Assembly: GCA_027186245.1 (NCBI GenBank)
Contig: CP114482.1
Span: forward strand, 2,237,001 to 2,301,000
DNA length: 64,000 bases
Direction: 5' to 3'
From: Coriaria nepalensis
Lineage: Eukaryota > Streptophyta > Magnoliopsida > Cucurbitales > Coriariaceae
Numbering within the stretch: the first letter of the stretch is position 1; each line of letters opens with the position of its first letter. Positions 13,290-25,659 of this stretch are shown in pieces. Made by a program: the position numbers and the translations under genes. The notes beneath the pieces are model-generated. The model was not told the DNA's origin. It did not search any database and saw only the letters and a list, made by a program, of their open reading frames with translations.

Positions 13290-16200
13290 ATGGAAGATGA
13301 ACTTGTGTTGTTGATTCTATATGCAACTCAAACCGGGAACGCATTAGACGCTGCAGAGAGGATTGGTCGGGAAGCTGAACGTAGAGGCTGCGGTGTTAAG
13401 CTTCTGTCCATAGATGAATACGATGCTGTGAGTCTTTCGCTTCCTTTCTCCTCTTTTGTTTGGTTGCTGAGAAAATGTTGCGGCTGTCCTCTACAGAGTT
13501 TTAATCTACCTGAGCTTTAAGTTAAACTAAGAAGCGCAAGATGCTGTTTTTTCCCTCTAATTATTGCGTTGAAGCAATTGTAATGTACCAAAAACTAGAC
13601 TATTGAGCTTTCTTGTCTATTTGTACCTTGGTTACTGTCTCAGATTTCCTTACCTCATGAAGCAACTGCAATTTTTGTCGTATCTACCACTGGCCAGGGT
13701 GACACCCCAGATCCAATGAAGGTTGGTTGGGAAGTTGGAAGTTTTCGCTGTCATATTGTCAATTTCTGTACAATTTTCTCATCATCATGATATTTGTTGA
13801 TTTTTGATTAATTTTTACTTTATTTTTGATATCAGGCCTTTTGGAGGTTTCTTCTGCAAAGAAATTTAAGTCGGCATTGGCTGACTGGAGTACACTATGC
13901 TGTCTTTGGATTAGGTGATTCTGGTTATCAGAAATATAATGTAATAGTTTCCTTGCTTATTGTTGCTAGCCATGTCAAAACAGTCATCAAAATTTCCTCC
14001 TTGCTCTAAAACATTTATCTAAGAACCGCTAGTGCTTATATTTCGACCTTACCTCCCCAACTGTGGGTTATTTTTGTATCTATCTATTTACATGCCGGAA
14101 TATTGAAACTTATACTACCCTATATGTTGTAAAGACTGAGATGGACTGGATTTTAGCAGTGAATGATCTGCCCATTGTCAGGATCTGCTAAATATATAAA
14201 TAAAAGTTCTTGATCGGTTCTAATAGGTCATGTATATGACTTCATTCAGGTCTATCTGATGAAAGAGATTTAAGATGATGAAATACTTGTGTATTTGCAC
14301 TTTGATTTGAAAGAAACTCTTATAATTCTGTTATATAATCATGGTTGCAGTTTGTTGCAAAGAAGCTTGACAAACGACTTTGCGATCTTGGGGCAACGAC
14401 TCTGGTTGAAAGAGGATTGGGAGATGATCAACATCCTTCTGGGTAATGTCCCTGTAAAATATTCTCATGAAAATATCTTCCTTAAACTTGCAAAGCATTT
14501 GATATTGCATATTGGATAACTAACTAATAAATCTATTTTGCTTCTTAGGTATGAGGCTGTTCTGGATCCCTGGATGTCATCTTTGTGGAGTAGGTTGTAT
14601 GAGATTGACCCGAGATTCTTCCCCAAAGGTCCAGAATTTTTAATTCCAAATGAGAAATTGTTTGATCGACCAAGTATTCAGGTTGTATATCATGACACTG
14701 AGAAGGTGGATTCACATGTGACTACAGGTGACGTAGTCTTTCTGTTTAATATTTTGTGGTTATTAAGAACTGCTGAGAATATTTCTTTTACTTCTGATGC
14801 ATGTTTTATATCATTTATGTGAACTAAGGAAGAAACATTGAGGGCTGTATTAATACTGAGAAAGGATTTTGTATTGACTGCTAAAATGAAAATGAATGTT
14901 TCTCTGTTTTTACTACAGATTTAAATTATACTCAGATACAAATTGAGAGGGCTCGCTCAATGTGTCCTGGAAAGTTTTCTCTTCACAGAAATAGGCCTGA
15001 TAGCTTTCTTAAAATGGTATGCATGCTTGCCTATTAATCTCTTGGGAAAGGAATGTTGTGTTTTACCGACCCAGTTTTTAAAATTTGTTGGTCAGATTTT
15101 TATTGATTAAGAACATTGTTACTCTTTAAATATTTGAGCTTCGAGTCTCTAGAACTGTCATTTTGTAGGGAACCTAATAGATGGTAATTTTCCTACTGCC
15201 ATTAAATCACATGAGTTTATAATATGTCTCTTCTCTTTGTAGCAGTTAATCTTTAAATCAGACATATTTGAGCGAAAACATTAAGGTCTTCCTAATACTT
15301 ACTGGTTTTAATTTATTCTTGAAGATCAGAAATCAACCATTGACTAGAGCAGGCTCTGAAAAAGATGTGCGGCACTTCGAATTTGAATGTGTTAGTCCTG
15401 TAAGTTTCATAAGTTTTTGTTTGTCTAATCCATCACTCTATTCTTCATTACCTAAGATTTTATTAGCTGTTTTTTCTTGGCGAGTATAATGTTGTGATTT
15501 TGTTATCCTCTTAGACAATTGAATATGATGTTGGTGACGTCCTAGAGATTCTCCCAGGTCAGAGTCCTGCAGCTGTAGATGCTTTTATACAGCGATGCAA
15601 TTTGGATCCAGAATTATTCATCACTGTATGTGTTCTCTTCCTAGTTTGTTAATGCTTGGCGATTTTGATTGTGCATGCCATGGTAGTGTTATCGTATACA
15701 AGTAGGATTGAATATGGGAATTCTGTAGTAGACAAGTGAGAACATTTTATGAAAATGGACTTTCTAATAATTTGAGAATTTATGGTTTTTCTCCATTTCT
15801 TTCTTTATCATCTGGTGGCTCCATTTCTCTTCTATCTTTCAATGGATTTGGAAGAAAGAAAGAAAAAGAAAAAAAAATCTTTTCCACTTCGAAATATGAC
15901 ATTGTCATTGAAGAACATGATCTTATAGTTCCGTGGAAACAAGGAGAATTCCATTGAACCTATCTAATATTGTACTGCTTACTGGCATAATGTGAAGCTG
16001 ATAACTTAATTAGTGAAAATGATTATTCTCACTCTAGTATATGCGTTGTCTCCTTTGGTTCCTTTCTTCTTAGTGAATGAAAATAGGTGTACCAGGACAA
16101 TCAAATACATTGGTCTGAACAACATATTTGATTTCAGGTTCTTCCTAGAGAAAAGGGGAGTGATCTTGATCATACTATAAACACTACAAGGGTCCCTGTC

Positions 16201-17632
16201 AAATTAAAAACCTTTGTGGAACTGACGATGGATATTGCATCAGCATCTCCTCGTCGCTATTTCTTTGAGGTAAAAATCATATATTCATTTGATTATTCAT
16301 TGATTTTCAAGTTCGTTGACACAACCAATGCATTCTAGTTTGTATTATTGTATCTTTGGTCCCTTTTCTTCCCCTTCTTTGTTTATACTGGAGAGGGAAA
16401 TAGGTACAAAAATCTGATTATTTGATTCATAGGCCCCACTAACAATCCTGGTAGTCTCTCACCAGAGTGGTAGAAGATTTCTCTAAAGCTTAACCATTTG
16501 CTGAGATTATGGACTTTGCATAGGGAAGCTGTGATTTTGAAGTCTCAATATTACTCTTCTAATTCTCCAGGTTATGAGTTATTTCGCTACAGCTGAGCAT
16601 GAAAAGGAAAGACTTCAGTATTTTGCCTCAACTGAAGGAAGAGATGATCTGTACCAGTACAACCAAAAGGAAAGAAGAACTGTGCTCGAGGTCTTTCAAA
16701 CCCAGTTGATCTTCATCCCTCTTCTTTTTTATTAATATTATTCTTATTATTTCACTCTATATTCAAGAATGTTGGTCTCTCTTTTACAGGTATTAGAAGA
16801 TTTCCCTTCTGTCCAGATGTCATTTGAATGGCTCGTCCAATTGGTCCCACCTTTAAAACCAAGAGGATTCTCCATATCTTCTTCAATCTCATCTCACCCA
16901 AATCAAGTCCATCTAACTGTGAATATAGTATCATGGACAACCCCATTGAAAAGAAAACGGTCAGGCCTCTGCTCATCATGGCTAGCTAACCTCGACCCGA
17001 AACGAAGTATGTTTAAGGAATTTTATCACTAAGCCCATCATTTAATATCTTACTTCTCAATATTCTCTAATAAACTAATGATACATTTTTTTCTCTCTTG
17101 AACAGCCATTTATATACCAGCTTGGTTCCATAAAGGTTGCCTCCCTCCCCCTCCTCCTTCCCTCCCATTAATTCTGATTGGACCCGGAACGGGCTGTGCA
17201 CCCTTGAAAGGATTTATAGAGGAAAGAGCCGTACAAAGCATATCCAGTTCAACTGCTCCAATTCTATTCTTCTTTGGTTGTCATAACAAAGAGGACTTTT
17301 TATATAAAGATTTTTGGTTATCTCATTCCAATGGGAATGGAGTACTGTCTGAAACTAAAGGGGGCGGGTTTTATGTTGCCTTTTCTAGGGACCAGCTAGA
17401 GAAGGTTTACGTACAGAATAAAATGATGGAACAGAGCAAAAGGGTGTGGAATCTGCTGAATGAAGGTGCAGCTGTTTATGTTGCAGGTTCTTCAACGAAA
17501 ATGCCCTCGGATGTATTGTCTGCTTTTGAGGAGATTGTGTGTAAAGAAAGCGGGCTTTCAAGAGAAACTGCTGTTAGGTGGGTTAGGGGTCTGGAAAAGG
17601 CTGGTAAGTACCATGTTGAAGCATGGTCTTGA
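13290..17632 (+). CDS. ATR3: NADPH-dependent diflavin oxidoreductase 1 (ATR3/TAH18/NDOR1)
   Basis: Twelve exons (13290-13427, 13644-13721, 13836-13940, 14351-14442, 14549-14727, 14919-15016, 15325-15399, 15515-15625, 16138-16269, 16571-16690, 16790-17006, 17106-17632) join without a stop to 623 residues, the usual family size. An N-terminal flavodoxin (FMN) domain shows ILYATQTGNALDAAERI, VVSTTGQGDTPDPM and FGLGDSGYQKYN. An FAD/ferredoxin-reductase domain follows, with PRGFSISSS as the FAD-binding R-x-Y/F-S element. An NADPH domain has ILIGPGTGCAPLKGFIEER and FFGCHNKEDFLY, and the protein ends with the aromatic C-terminus VEAWS. In yeast and Arabidopsis it passes electrons from NADPH to Dre2/CIAPIN1 in cytosolic Fe-S cluster assembly. 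No target peptide is seen. The ATG choice is supported by the immediate start of the flavodoxin fold. Confidence 0.95.
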
Positions 17633-19195
17633 AATCTTGAGCTTCTTTGAATCAGAGATTTTGCTGGTCTTGCATCCATTTACAAGAGAGGAAGTATCAA
17701 TTAGATGGCCTTGAATTCATTTATTGATGTTTAATTGATACTTATGTTGTAATTTATGTCAACAGAAGACATCATATTACACATAAAATAATGATGTTTT
17801 TGCTGCCTTGGAAAGAAAGGTAACCACATAAGATGTTTTACTTATGTTAGAACATTCTAATTTTCTAGTTTCTAAGTTTTGGTCCAAAAAGTTGAATTAA
17901 GAAGAACATTACTTATATTTATATAAAATGTTATGTTCAATTAATTTTAGTTCAACTTGGCTCACATAATCTGGTTTTTCTTTTTGCCATTTTTGGAGGT
18001 ATCCGGACTCTATAAACCTCCCAGGTAGAGATGGCAATTAGGATTGGGCTGGCATGTGCAAGGGTGGCTCGGCATGTGTTAGGCTAGTGCGGTGCCTAAG
18101 TTTCCTAGCCCACGGGCTAGCCCGACCGTATTCTGTTTTTTTTATATATTTATTGTACTCATACCAATAATTATCTTTCCTTATTATTAATTGAAACGAG
18201 ATTTAAGATTCTATTTTATCATCAATTCAATAAGTGTTCACATTTTTTTCTTATCAATAAATACATCCCTTTACCGGTGTGACTTAAATGGCTCATATTT
18301 TTCAAAAAAAATAATTCAATTAATAGAATTTGACATAATATTTATAAGATCGATAATATTAATAAAATTAATATTTTAATCTTTTTTCTTTAAATATATT
18401 AATTTAACCCCATAAAATTGGACCATCATCCCATACTATCCCTTTCTTTACCAATCTCTTTGACAAAAATATTTATATATTAGAATAACAGAACACGTGC
18501 CAGACCAACCATCTAATTTCTAGTTTATAAAATTATTTTATTATAATTTATAGCATTAATAATTATTTATTAACCAATTATCTTCTTTATTAAAAAAGTT
18601 ACACTCATTATTCTTATGCATATAAAATTATTCACAAATAAAATTATTTACATTATACTAATATTTTAATTTAAAAAAAAAATCCCGAGCAAACTCAAGT
18701 CCAACACCGGCCAATACATGTTCGGCACGGCCCGGGAAAAAATAGGTTGGATTGTGTCGGTCCATATCGCTGTTTCTACTCCTCTAGAAAAATCATATGA
18801 CTTAATGGTGCCATAAACATCGACTTATAATTGATATTTTTCGAGATTGATTTAAAATTGATCCCATATAATATAAAATATATTATGTAGGTTTTGAATT
18901 GAGATTCGAATTTAAGATTTTTAATGTGAATTTGCTCCTTTAGCAATTACATAATTTAATTAGCAACTTATAAATATAAACTAAAAATTATATTTAGTTA
19001 AATATTCTATTACATTATTTATTTATTATTATTTAAAATAAAAATTAAAAAAAAAGGAAAAGGAAAACCGGGAACTATTTGGGCCGGAAAGCGAGGAGAC
19101 CTTATCCTGATGAAGCTGGTTAGTTACTGGTACGACTAAACTGCTACGCAGAGGAAGAAGAAGAAGAAGAGGAGAGAACTGGTGAAGAAGCAAGC
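17633..19195. mobile_element. Intergenic DNA with a probable non-autonomous hAT-like element, about 18025-18780
   Basis: Two GC-rich blocks stand out in very AT-rich DNA. The first (18029-18130) begins TAGAGATGGCAAT and carries repeated GGCTNGGCATG and GGGCTAGCCCG. The second (18685-18780) has GTTCGGCACGGCCCGGG and ends near TACTCCTCTA. GC-rich subterminal repeats around an AT-rich core, with a TAGNGATGGCAA-like end, are typical of plant hAT-type non-autonomous elements. The terminal inverted repeats are weak and I could not fix an 8-bp target duplication. The rest of the interval (17633-18024, 18781-19195) shows no gene; the last 100 bases hold the PSRP-3 leader with GAA repeats. Confidence 0.4.
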
Positions 19196-20034
19196 ATGTT
19201 ATTCATGGCGGTTCAACCTCACATCAGTTCCTATTTCCATCCATCAACTCTCCTTTCTCCAAACCTTTCCTCTAAATCTTTCAACAGACCCTCTTGCTTT
19301 GTAAAGCCAACGACCTCCTCTTCATCCGACTCTTTTACTTTGCGGCTCTCCGACTCAAAATTTCCGTCTTACCAGAGAATTCGCCGTAGTTTTGAAAATA
19401 CGAAATTTTCTGCTTCATCCACCATCGCCGACGCTGCAGTAGCTGAAGAGTCCTCTTCCCCTGTTGAAATCGCCATCGTTACCCCTTCCGAGAAAGAGGT
19501 TTCCTTTCTTTCCTCCTTATCCTCGTCTCTTTCCGTACTCAATTGAAGCTTTTTTCTTCTACATTGACTGTATCTTGTGCTCTTTTCTCCATTTCTGTTT
19601 AACCGAATTGAGTTTGATTTTCTCAATTGAGATGTTTTTATATTTCTTCTCTTTCCACATTTTGAAAGGAACCGAAGAAAGAATAAACCCTAAAAAGTTT
19701 ATAGATATTTATTTAATAACTTAAAAGATTTGATTTTTCTTGATAATTGTAGAAGCTTGGAGTGGTGGTGAAGCCAATGGAGAAGCCAAGGCTTGTATTG
19801 AAGTTCATTTGGATGGAGAGGAACATTGGTATCGCCCTCGATCAGATGATACCGGGCCATGGCACCATTCCATTGAGCCCATATTACTTTTGGCCGAGAA
19901 AAGATGCTTGGGAGGAGCTCAAGGTCTTACTTGAGAGCAAGCCATGGATTTCCCAAAAGCAGATGATTATTCTTCTCAACCAGGCTACTGATATCATCAA
20001 TTTGTGGCAGCAGAGCGGAGGCAATTTGGCCTAA
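19196..20034 (+). CDS. PSRP3: Plastid-specific 30S ribosomal protein 3 (PSRP-3/Ycf65, cS23)
   Basis: Two exons (19196-19498 and 19753-20034) give 194 residues. Exon 1 encodes a Ser/Thr-rich, arginine-bearing N-terminus typical of a chloroplast transit peptide, ending near [12 protein letters not shown]. Exon 2 encodes the conserved core: [52 protein letters not shown] and a C-terminal [12 protein letters not shown]. Family members sit on the small subunit of the chloroplast ribosome and promote translation; cyanobacteria and some algal plastids carry the Ycf65 version. A second in-frame ATG at 19205 could be used and would shorten the transit peptide by three residues. No damage is seen. Confidence 0.93.
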
Positions 20035-20604
20035 AAGGTTTGACTAACTAATTTTTTTTTTTTTTTTTTTTCCGCATTAGATTACTCAGTATCATATTTT
20101 AGTTGGTTAATATCTAATTGATTGATATGCGCTGAGTTGTTTATCATTTTGGATGTGGATGAGTGTTCTCATTTCAACATGATATTGTACACATAAAAGT
20201 AGAGATACCTCATAATTATCTCATTTCCATGGCTGATTCAATGGAAGCTAGGAGTCATTGTTTGAACCCGAATAAGGAACTTATGAATTTTATGCCATCC
20301 TTTGTCTTATGTCCATAGAGAATCAAACTGTAGTTTTAGGAATCAAGGACTCTAATCTATGCGTCAAACCCGAACAGCAAGATTTGCTTGCTTGAATCTC
20401 AGGGGAGGAGGGAAGAAGCAGCATACATTATAGAAAGTACAAAAGAACTTTACAGCTCTAAAGCTAGATATTTAAAGAAACAATCTAGGTAGGATATTAG
20501 ACGAACCACACATGTAGAAATATCTACCTAGCAATGGAATAGCTTGATACTTGAACAAATACCTCTATTTGCAAAAGGAAGTTCAACTCTTATATATATT
20601 TTAC
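20035..20604. other. Intergenic region, nothing recognised
   Basis: Downstream of PSRP-3, with a T run at 20052-20071. It lies between the convergent PSRP-3 (+) and IST1-like pseudogene (-). No coding motif was seen. Confidence 0.4.
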
Positions 20605-21809
20605 TTAATTTTGGATGTTTTGATTGTCATGAATTTCGGACTGTGAGAACTTTACAGCAGCTCTTGCTGCCATTGCGGCATGAGCTGCAAACAGGTAAGC
20701 AGCTTGAGCTGCTGACTCAAAATCTCCATTCTTTGTTTTCTTCTTCATCGTTTCAAGCAATTTCACATCTTTATTATTCCTCTCAACACACAAACCGTTG
20801 ATTATATTTTGGGGTTCATTATGTTCGGGCTGCTGTTTGGTGCTGGATCGGTTCAAGTTTTGTTTCCTGTCATCAAATTCCAAACCATGCAAGAATCGGA
20901 CATTGTATATAATTCTCCTTTACAATAATTAGTATATTCTGCCTCAACACATTCCCTTACTTCATTGATACCATTTTCCTCAGAATGTAGATTGATTCTT
21001 TTCTTCAGAGCAATTTCCTTGAGCACATTGAGTTTTCTGTCCAAACTTGGCTGCTGGGTTGAAAGTTTGTTTACCATCTTGCAAAAACAAAAACCAACAT
21101 GAAATACAGTAGGTTGAAATTATATACATACATATATATATTGCTCAGTCTATTTACCTTAGGGTTCACACCACTATTAATCCTTAATTCAACAGCCCGA
21201 GCTACAATTTCCCCCCTGAATCTCAATGTAAACATAGTGCTCATCTTCTGAAGCTCTTGTAATTCTCCACATCTTGAGGTTGCAAAGATCAAACTTGATA
21301 TTGTTTCCTTAAGCTCACTGGGACATTCCTTGTGTCTAAAAAGCAAGTTCGAAATTCTTGTTTTCGATAAGTTGCTAAGTTGCTAGCTATATATATACAT
21401 AGAAGTAAGGTCGAAGTGTTTAAAATACAGACTTATCGTTTTTTATGAGCACCAGCCTTTCTACTAGGAGATTGAAGTAGTTTTGTATCACTACATAAGC
21501 TTCCAACATATTGTGCTCTCTAATGAATTGCTCAACCTGAGGTAATTTAAAAAAAAAAAAAAAAACCTTTACTGAATGAAGTTTCAGGGAATTTATGTAT
21601 ATGAGATTGATAGTTTTGTATATGAGGGAACTAATTACTCAAAGTAAGGTGCGCTCATGGTGACCGGAATTGAGGTGTATAGCATCAGATCGGGCCTGAG
21701 AACACTGTTGAGTATTATGCTTCTCAAGAAAGGCTATTCTAGCAAGTGCAAGATTCACTAAGCTCTTGAATTTTGAAGGCTTGAACCTTTACCACAGCAT
21801 TGCATCCAT
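20605..21809 (-). pseudogene. IST1-like (ESCRT-III-associated) protein, broken
   Basis: Reading down the minus strand, exon-sized pieces encode the plant IST1 fold: RFKPSKFKSLVNLALARIA near 21790-21730, EQFIREHNMLEAYVVIQNY near 21535-21480, KECPSELKETISSLIFATSR near 21330-21270, KLSTQQPSLDRKLNVLKEIA near 21070-21010, and an Ala-rich tail FESAAQAAYLFAAHAAMAAR near 20715-20655. IST1 proteins recruit ESCRT-III/VPS4 at endosomes. Exon 1 starts MDAMLW and then hits an in-frame TAA where the family has a glycine-rich GKGFK segment, best explained by nearby indels. The last codon before the first intron reads TGA. Splice borders of later exons look sound. I infer a young pseudogene; an alternative start downstream would lose helix 1. 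Confidence 0.7.
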
Positions 21810-22074
21810 TTTTGTTTCTATTCAGTTAAGGCTCTGAACTATAAATAAGATCATATAATTAAGATGGATAATTCCTTTTTTTCGACACATTGGAAAATGC
21901 TGGTCCGTAACACATATATGCAACTGCTCTAAATTTACATGTGGAATATAATTATTCTTATATTAACATGATCATCATGTCCTTGTAAGGTGTTGTGGAA
22001 AATGCTGGTCCGTAACACATTTTTGTTTTTTATTGTGTTTGTTAGTATTGCACCAGATTTGGGGATAGAAATAT

Positions 22075-22846
22075 AATACTTCTGCAATCTTCTCGTATAC
22101 AAACTTTTTACCATACGGTTTGGTTCTGGGAAGCACTTGACCTATATATCAGTAATATACCATATATATTGTGGAATGAGATGATCATTAGAAGAATACA
22201 TTAGAGTGTTAATAGAAAAATTATAGTTAGGAAATCAAATCGACTATTCGATATATGTGGAACGAGTTGTACGTATTGGATTCGCTCAAGAGTTGAAGAT
22301 TAACATAACTTACAGCATATTTTATTGTTTGATAGAAGTAATCTTCAAACGTCATTCCAGTGCATGACCCATGTTTTTCCCACAATTGCTCCCATTACTC
22401 TATTTTTTCCTGATCTCTATGAAGGGATGGAAGAACTATGGATGGCCATTCACCAAAGTTTCAATTTCGGTACTACAAAATGGAAGTTTTACAATCTAAT
22501 TACCAATTACCAATTACCATTTGAGGAGAAGGCATTAGAAAGCATAGTAGCAACATTATATTAATTGATTTAGCTAGCTCAGAAAGTACCTCCGATCTCG
22601 GAAAGTGGTCGCTACTACAAGGTAGAGAATACTGATTATGAGCTTGAATGGTCCATAACCCATGCACTACGAAGACTTGTGGGACTGGTTTCTTACATGG
22701 TGTGTATCATGACGCCAATTGCAATAGGCATTAGGCCATTGAAGCATGAGTTTGAAGCAAGCAACTTGGTCTCCCCTCGCCCCGAAGAATGAAGTGGCGT
22801 AAACGAGAAGAATAATTAGGATCAGTTCCTTTCTAACAAACATCAT
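22075..22846 (-). pseudogene. RNase T2 family pseudogene, copy A (S-/S-like RNase type)
   Basis: From an ATG at 22846 the minus strand encodes a hydrophobic signal-peptide-like start (LILIILLVYATSFF), then FKLMLQWPNAYCNW. A length change before AAGAAACCAGTCCC (20 bases where copy B has 15) shifts the frame; in the new frame the first catalytic motif VFVVHGLW follows, with Thr where the family has Pro. Further on, the second catalytic motif WEKHGSCTGMTFED is readable near 22395-22345, preceded by an in-frame TAA. A C-terminal piece matching copy B (KPYGKKFVYE) lies near 22130-22085. RNase T2 enzymes cleave RNA using the two HG-type histidine motifs and are secreted. Two lesions make a functional product unlikely. 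Confidence 0.75.
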
Positions 22847-23970
22847 TCTATATTACTTGCATTTCATTACTTATGGATAGATGTGCCTAACTAATTCTTC
22901 TGTTTATAATCAAGAATCAACTCATTTCAAAACTACATACGTATATAAAAGTACAATAAAATTAATAACAAATAGAGAGAACAAGGATTTAAGATCCATA
23001 ATAGTTTGAAAAAGAAAAAGGAAAAAAAAAAACAAAAAAAAAACAAGAATAAACCTCCATTTTGCCAAAAAGTAATGAACCCGTTACTTTTACAAGTTTT
23101 CCTAATTTAACACGACCCAAAACTAAAATATCAAAATTCAATCCTAAATGTCATAATTGAATCCAAATTGAAACCCCAAATTCGTCATTATCCACCCCCA
23201 ATCGAAGTTTATAAGGAATTGATAATGAATGAAATCCAGAGACATCAGGAGATGAGATTATTTTGAGAAATAGTAAAGGAAATCTGGTTAAAGTTTTGCA
23301 ATTTATTGGAGTACTACAACAAGTATAGATTCATTATGCTTGGCCCAGATGATTTAAGGGTATCAAAAGATTCTTCCTCCCATGCATCATGAAAATTGAC
23401 TATTGGTCATTATCAAGTCACTCTTACTCACGTATATAAGGAAACAAATCAAGTGACGGATGCTCTTGCTAAGATCATTCAACTAAATTTTTTTGATGAT
23501 AAACTTAGTTTAGGGTACTTTAGAAACACTAGCACTTTACTAGTCTTGAGAGTTAGTGTTAAGTTTCCCCATCAAATATTTTGTTTGTTTGTTTGCTCTT
23601 TTTTCCCCTGGAAGTTTTAGTTTTCTTGTTTCCCTCCTTTGTCTTGTATTCCTTCTTCTGTTTTGATAAACTCGATGAGCTGTTTTTTCTACAGATAGAA
23701 ATGGCGAAAGTGGAGAACATAGTAGTTTTTTTTCCTCTTTTTATTTTTTATTTTTTATTTTTTATTTATTTTTTTTTTTTTAACTAAGAATGAAATGGAG
23801 GTCGTAATTAATGATTTGGATTTAAGATTTAAGGTTGAATTTGAAATTGAAATTTGAGATTGAATTAGATTTTTTTTTCTTTCATGTTTCAGGAATAAGA
23901 GAAGAGAAAATGAGATGAAGAAGACAATTTGTCTTTCCATTACTTTTAGATAGAATGGAGGCTTTACTTC

Positions 23971-24001
<31 letters not shown>

Positions 24002-24781
24002 CCTTTTAATTAAATAGAGATCATTATATCTTAACTATTACAAATATAGATGTTATATTCTAATTTTAAAATTATTTTAGAGGCTAAATAGGCCATATAA
24101 CTATTTGGCCAAAATAAACTATTAGCCATATATAACTAATACGAATCTTAAGAGTAAACCGCACGTCACTATGACATTAAAATATTGTGATAATATGTGG
24201 CTTGAAGTTAACATGAACCTTTCTTCCTCTCGAATGGTTCTCTATCTCTTTTATGTTTCTTTTCAATATTGGTTAATGGATGTTGCACATTCTTCTTACG
24301 CATGACTATAGTCACATATAGAAGCTAGGCCTTGTCGGGTAGTTAATTTTTTGTGCAATGGGTCGATATAATTATAGTTAAGATCTGATATGAAAGAATA
24401 AGAATCAATTGTGACTTTTTGATCTTATTAAATAGTTAAAATTATATCAATTCATTTACCAATTCAATATGTTTAATGAAATCAAACTATTATGAGCAGT
24501 TTTTATTCTTTCGGATAAGATCTCGACTATAAAATCTACAAAATTGTACTAAAAATTTGATCGGCTTTGTTTATCAGTGAGACACATGAGCCATCACCTC
24601 GTGAAACCGATTCGGACGGAGTTCTTATATGATTAGTAACATGTTGCGTTAGTTCGTTCTAAAATAGATACTGACAATATGGGATATAAAATGAGAAACA
24701 TCAAACAAATTATTTGAATTTACTGTTCTTCTGCGACAAATTGCTGGCTTAAGATTTCCAAACATATTGTTGGATGGAGAA
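22847..24781 (+). mobile_element. Intergenic interval with a LINE RNase H-domain relic at about 23240-23570
   Basis: The plus strand reads GDEIILRNSKGNLVKVLQFIG near 23248-23310 and, in another frame, HYQVTLTHVYKETNQVTDAL with LAKI from 23404. These match the start and the end (H-V-x-R-E-x-N-x-V-A-D-A-L-A) of the RNase H domain found at the 3' end of many plant non-LTR retrotransposons. The part between them is missing or frameshifted. It sits between the two RNase T2 pseudogenes. The remainder (22847-23239 and 23571-24781) is AT-rich with T runs at 23768-23781 and 23979-24001, and no gene was recognised. Confidence 0.5.
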
Positions 24782-25659
24782 TCAACAGGATTTCCTTCCT
24801 TGAGAGGAGTTAGATCGTTTCCGCGAAATTGCTAGCTTGTTCGAATGATCACTATTTGTAACGTCTATGTACGATCCAATCGTTCCGATTTTGTAAGCAC
24901 GGTAAAATACATAGGCCACATAGTTATTCTCTTCGGAGCAAAGTGTAGTACTTCGGAAATCTTCGTGTAAAAACTGTCTAGCATATGGTTTAATTCTAGG
25001 ATACACTTGACCTGAAAGAAATTAGAGCATTCAATATATATGTATCAGAAAGAATATCGATTAGATCGATCTCTGTTGAACGAGTACCTGATTCTCTTTA
25101 AGAGCTCCAGAAGATTTACATAATATGCCGCGTATTTTACTGAATGATCTTCCACACTCATTCCACTGCATGATCCATGTTTCTTCCATAAATATTGCTC
25201 CCCAAACTCTATATTTAGTAGATCTCTATCGAGCAACGGAAGTACTATCAGTGGCGAATTAGTAATGTTCCAATTTTTGTACTATAAAACACTAATTTTA
25301 CAACATATCTTGCTACCATACAATATTTGAAAAAAAATATATTAAAAACACCTTAGCAAGTACAGAAACGACCTTAATATTTCATTATATAGGTTAGGTT
25401 CATCCGATCTCGGAAAAGGGCCGGTAATATTAGAAGGTCTTGAATGTTGTTGATGAGCTTGATAAGGCCATAACCCGTGCACAATGAAGACTTGTGGGAC
25501 TGGTTTCTTGCAGACTGCATTAGCCCAATTGCAATATGCATTAGGCTATTGCAGTGCAAGCTTGAAATAAGCAACTTGTTCTAGTTGATTGCTTATCCGA
25601 AAATACGAAAGAATGTAAGAGAGAAGAACAATTAGGGTTTTCTTTCCTAATACAATCAT
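24782..25659 (-). pseudogene. RNase T2 family pseudogene, copy B (S-/S-like RNase type)
   Basis: From ATG 25659 the minus strand encodes a signal-peptide-like start (KKTLIVLLSYILSYF) and then YFKLALQ followed by TAG at 25548-25546, exactly where copy A and the family have Trp (QWPNAYCNW). Beyond the stop the frame continues cleanly through KKPVPQVFIVHGLWPYQ (first catalytic motif, about 25510-25460) to a putative donor near 25371. A second exon encodes LNIEFGEQYLWKKHGSCSGM (second catalytic motif, near 25165-25190), and a third YPRIKPYARQFL with CSEENNYVAYVFYRA (25006-24880). Both catalytic histidines remain. The phase between the first two exons is uncertain. The single nonsense change suggests recent loss, or a sequencing or allelic difference. 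Confidence 0.75.
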
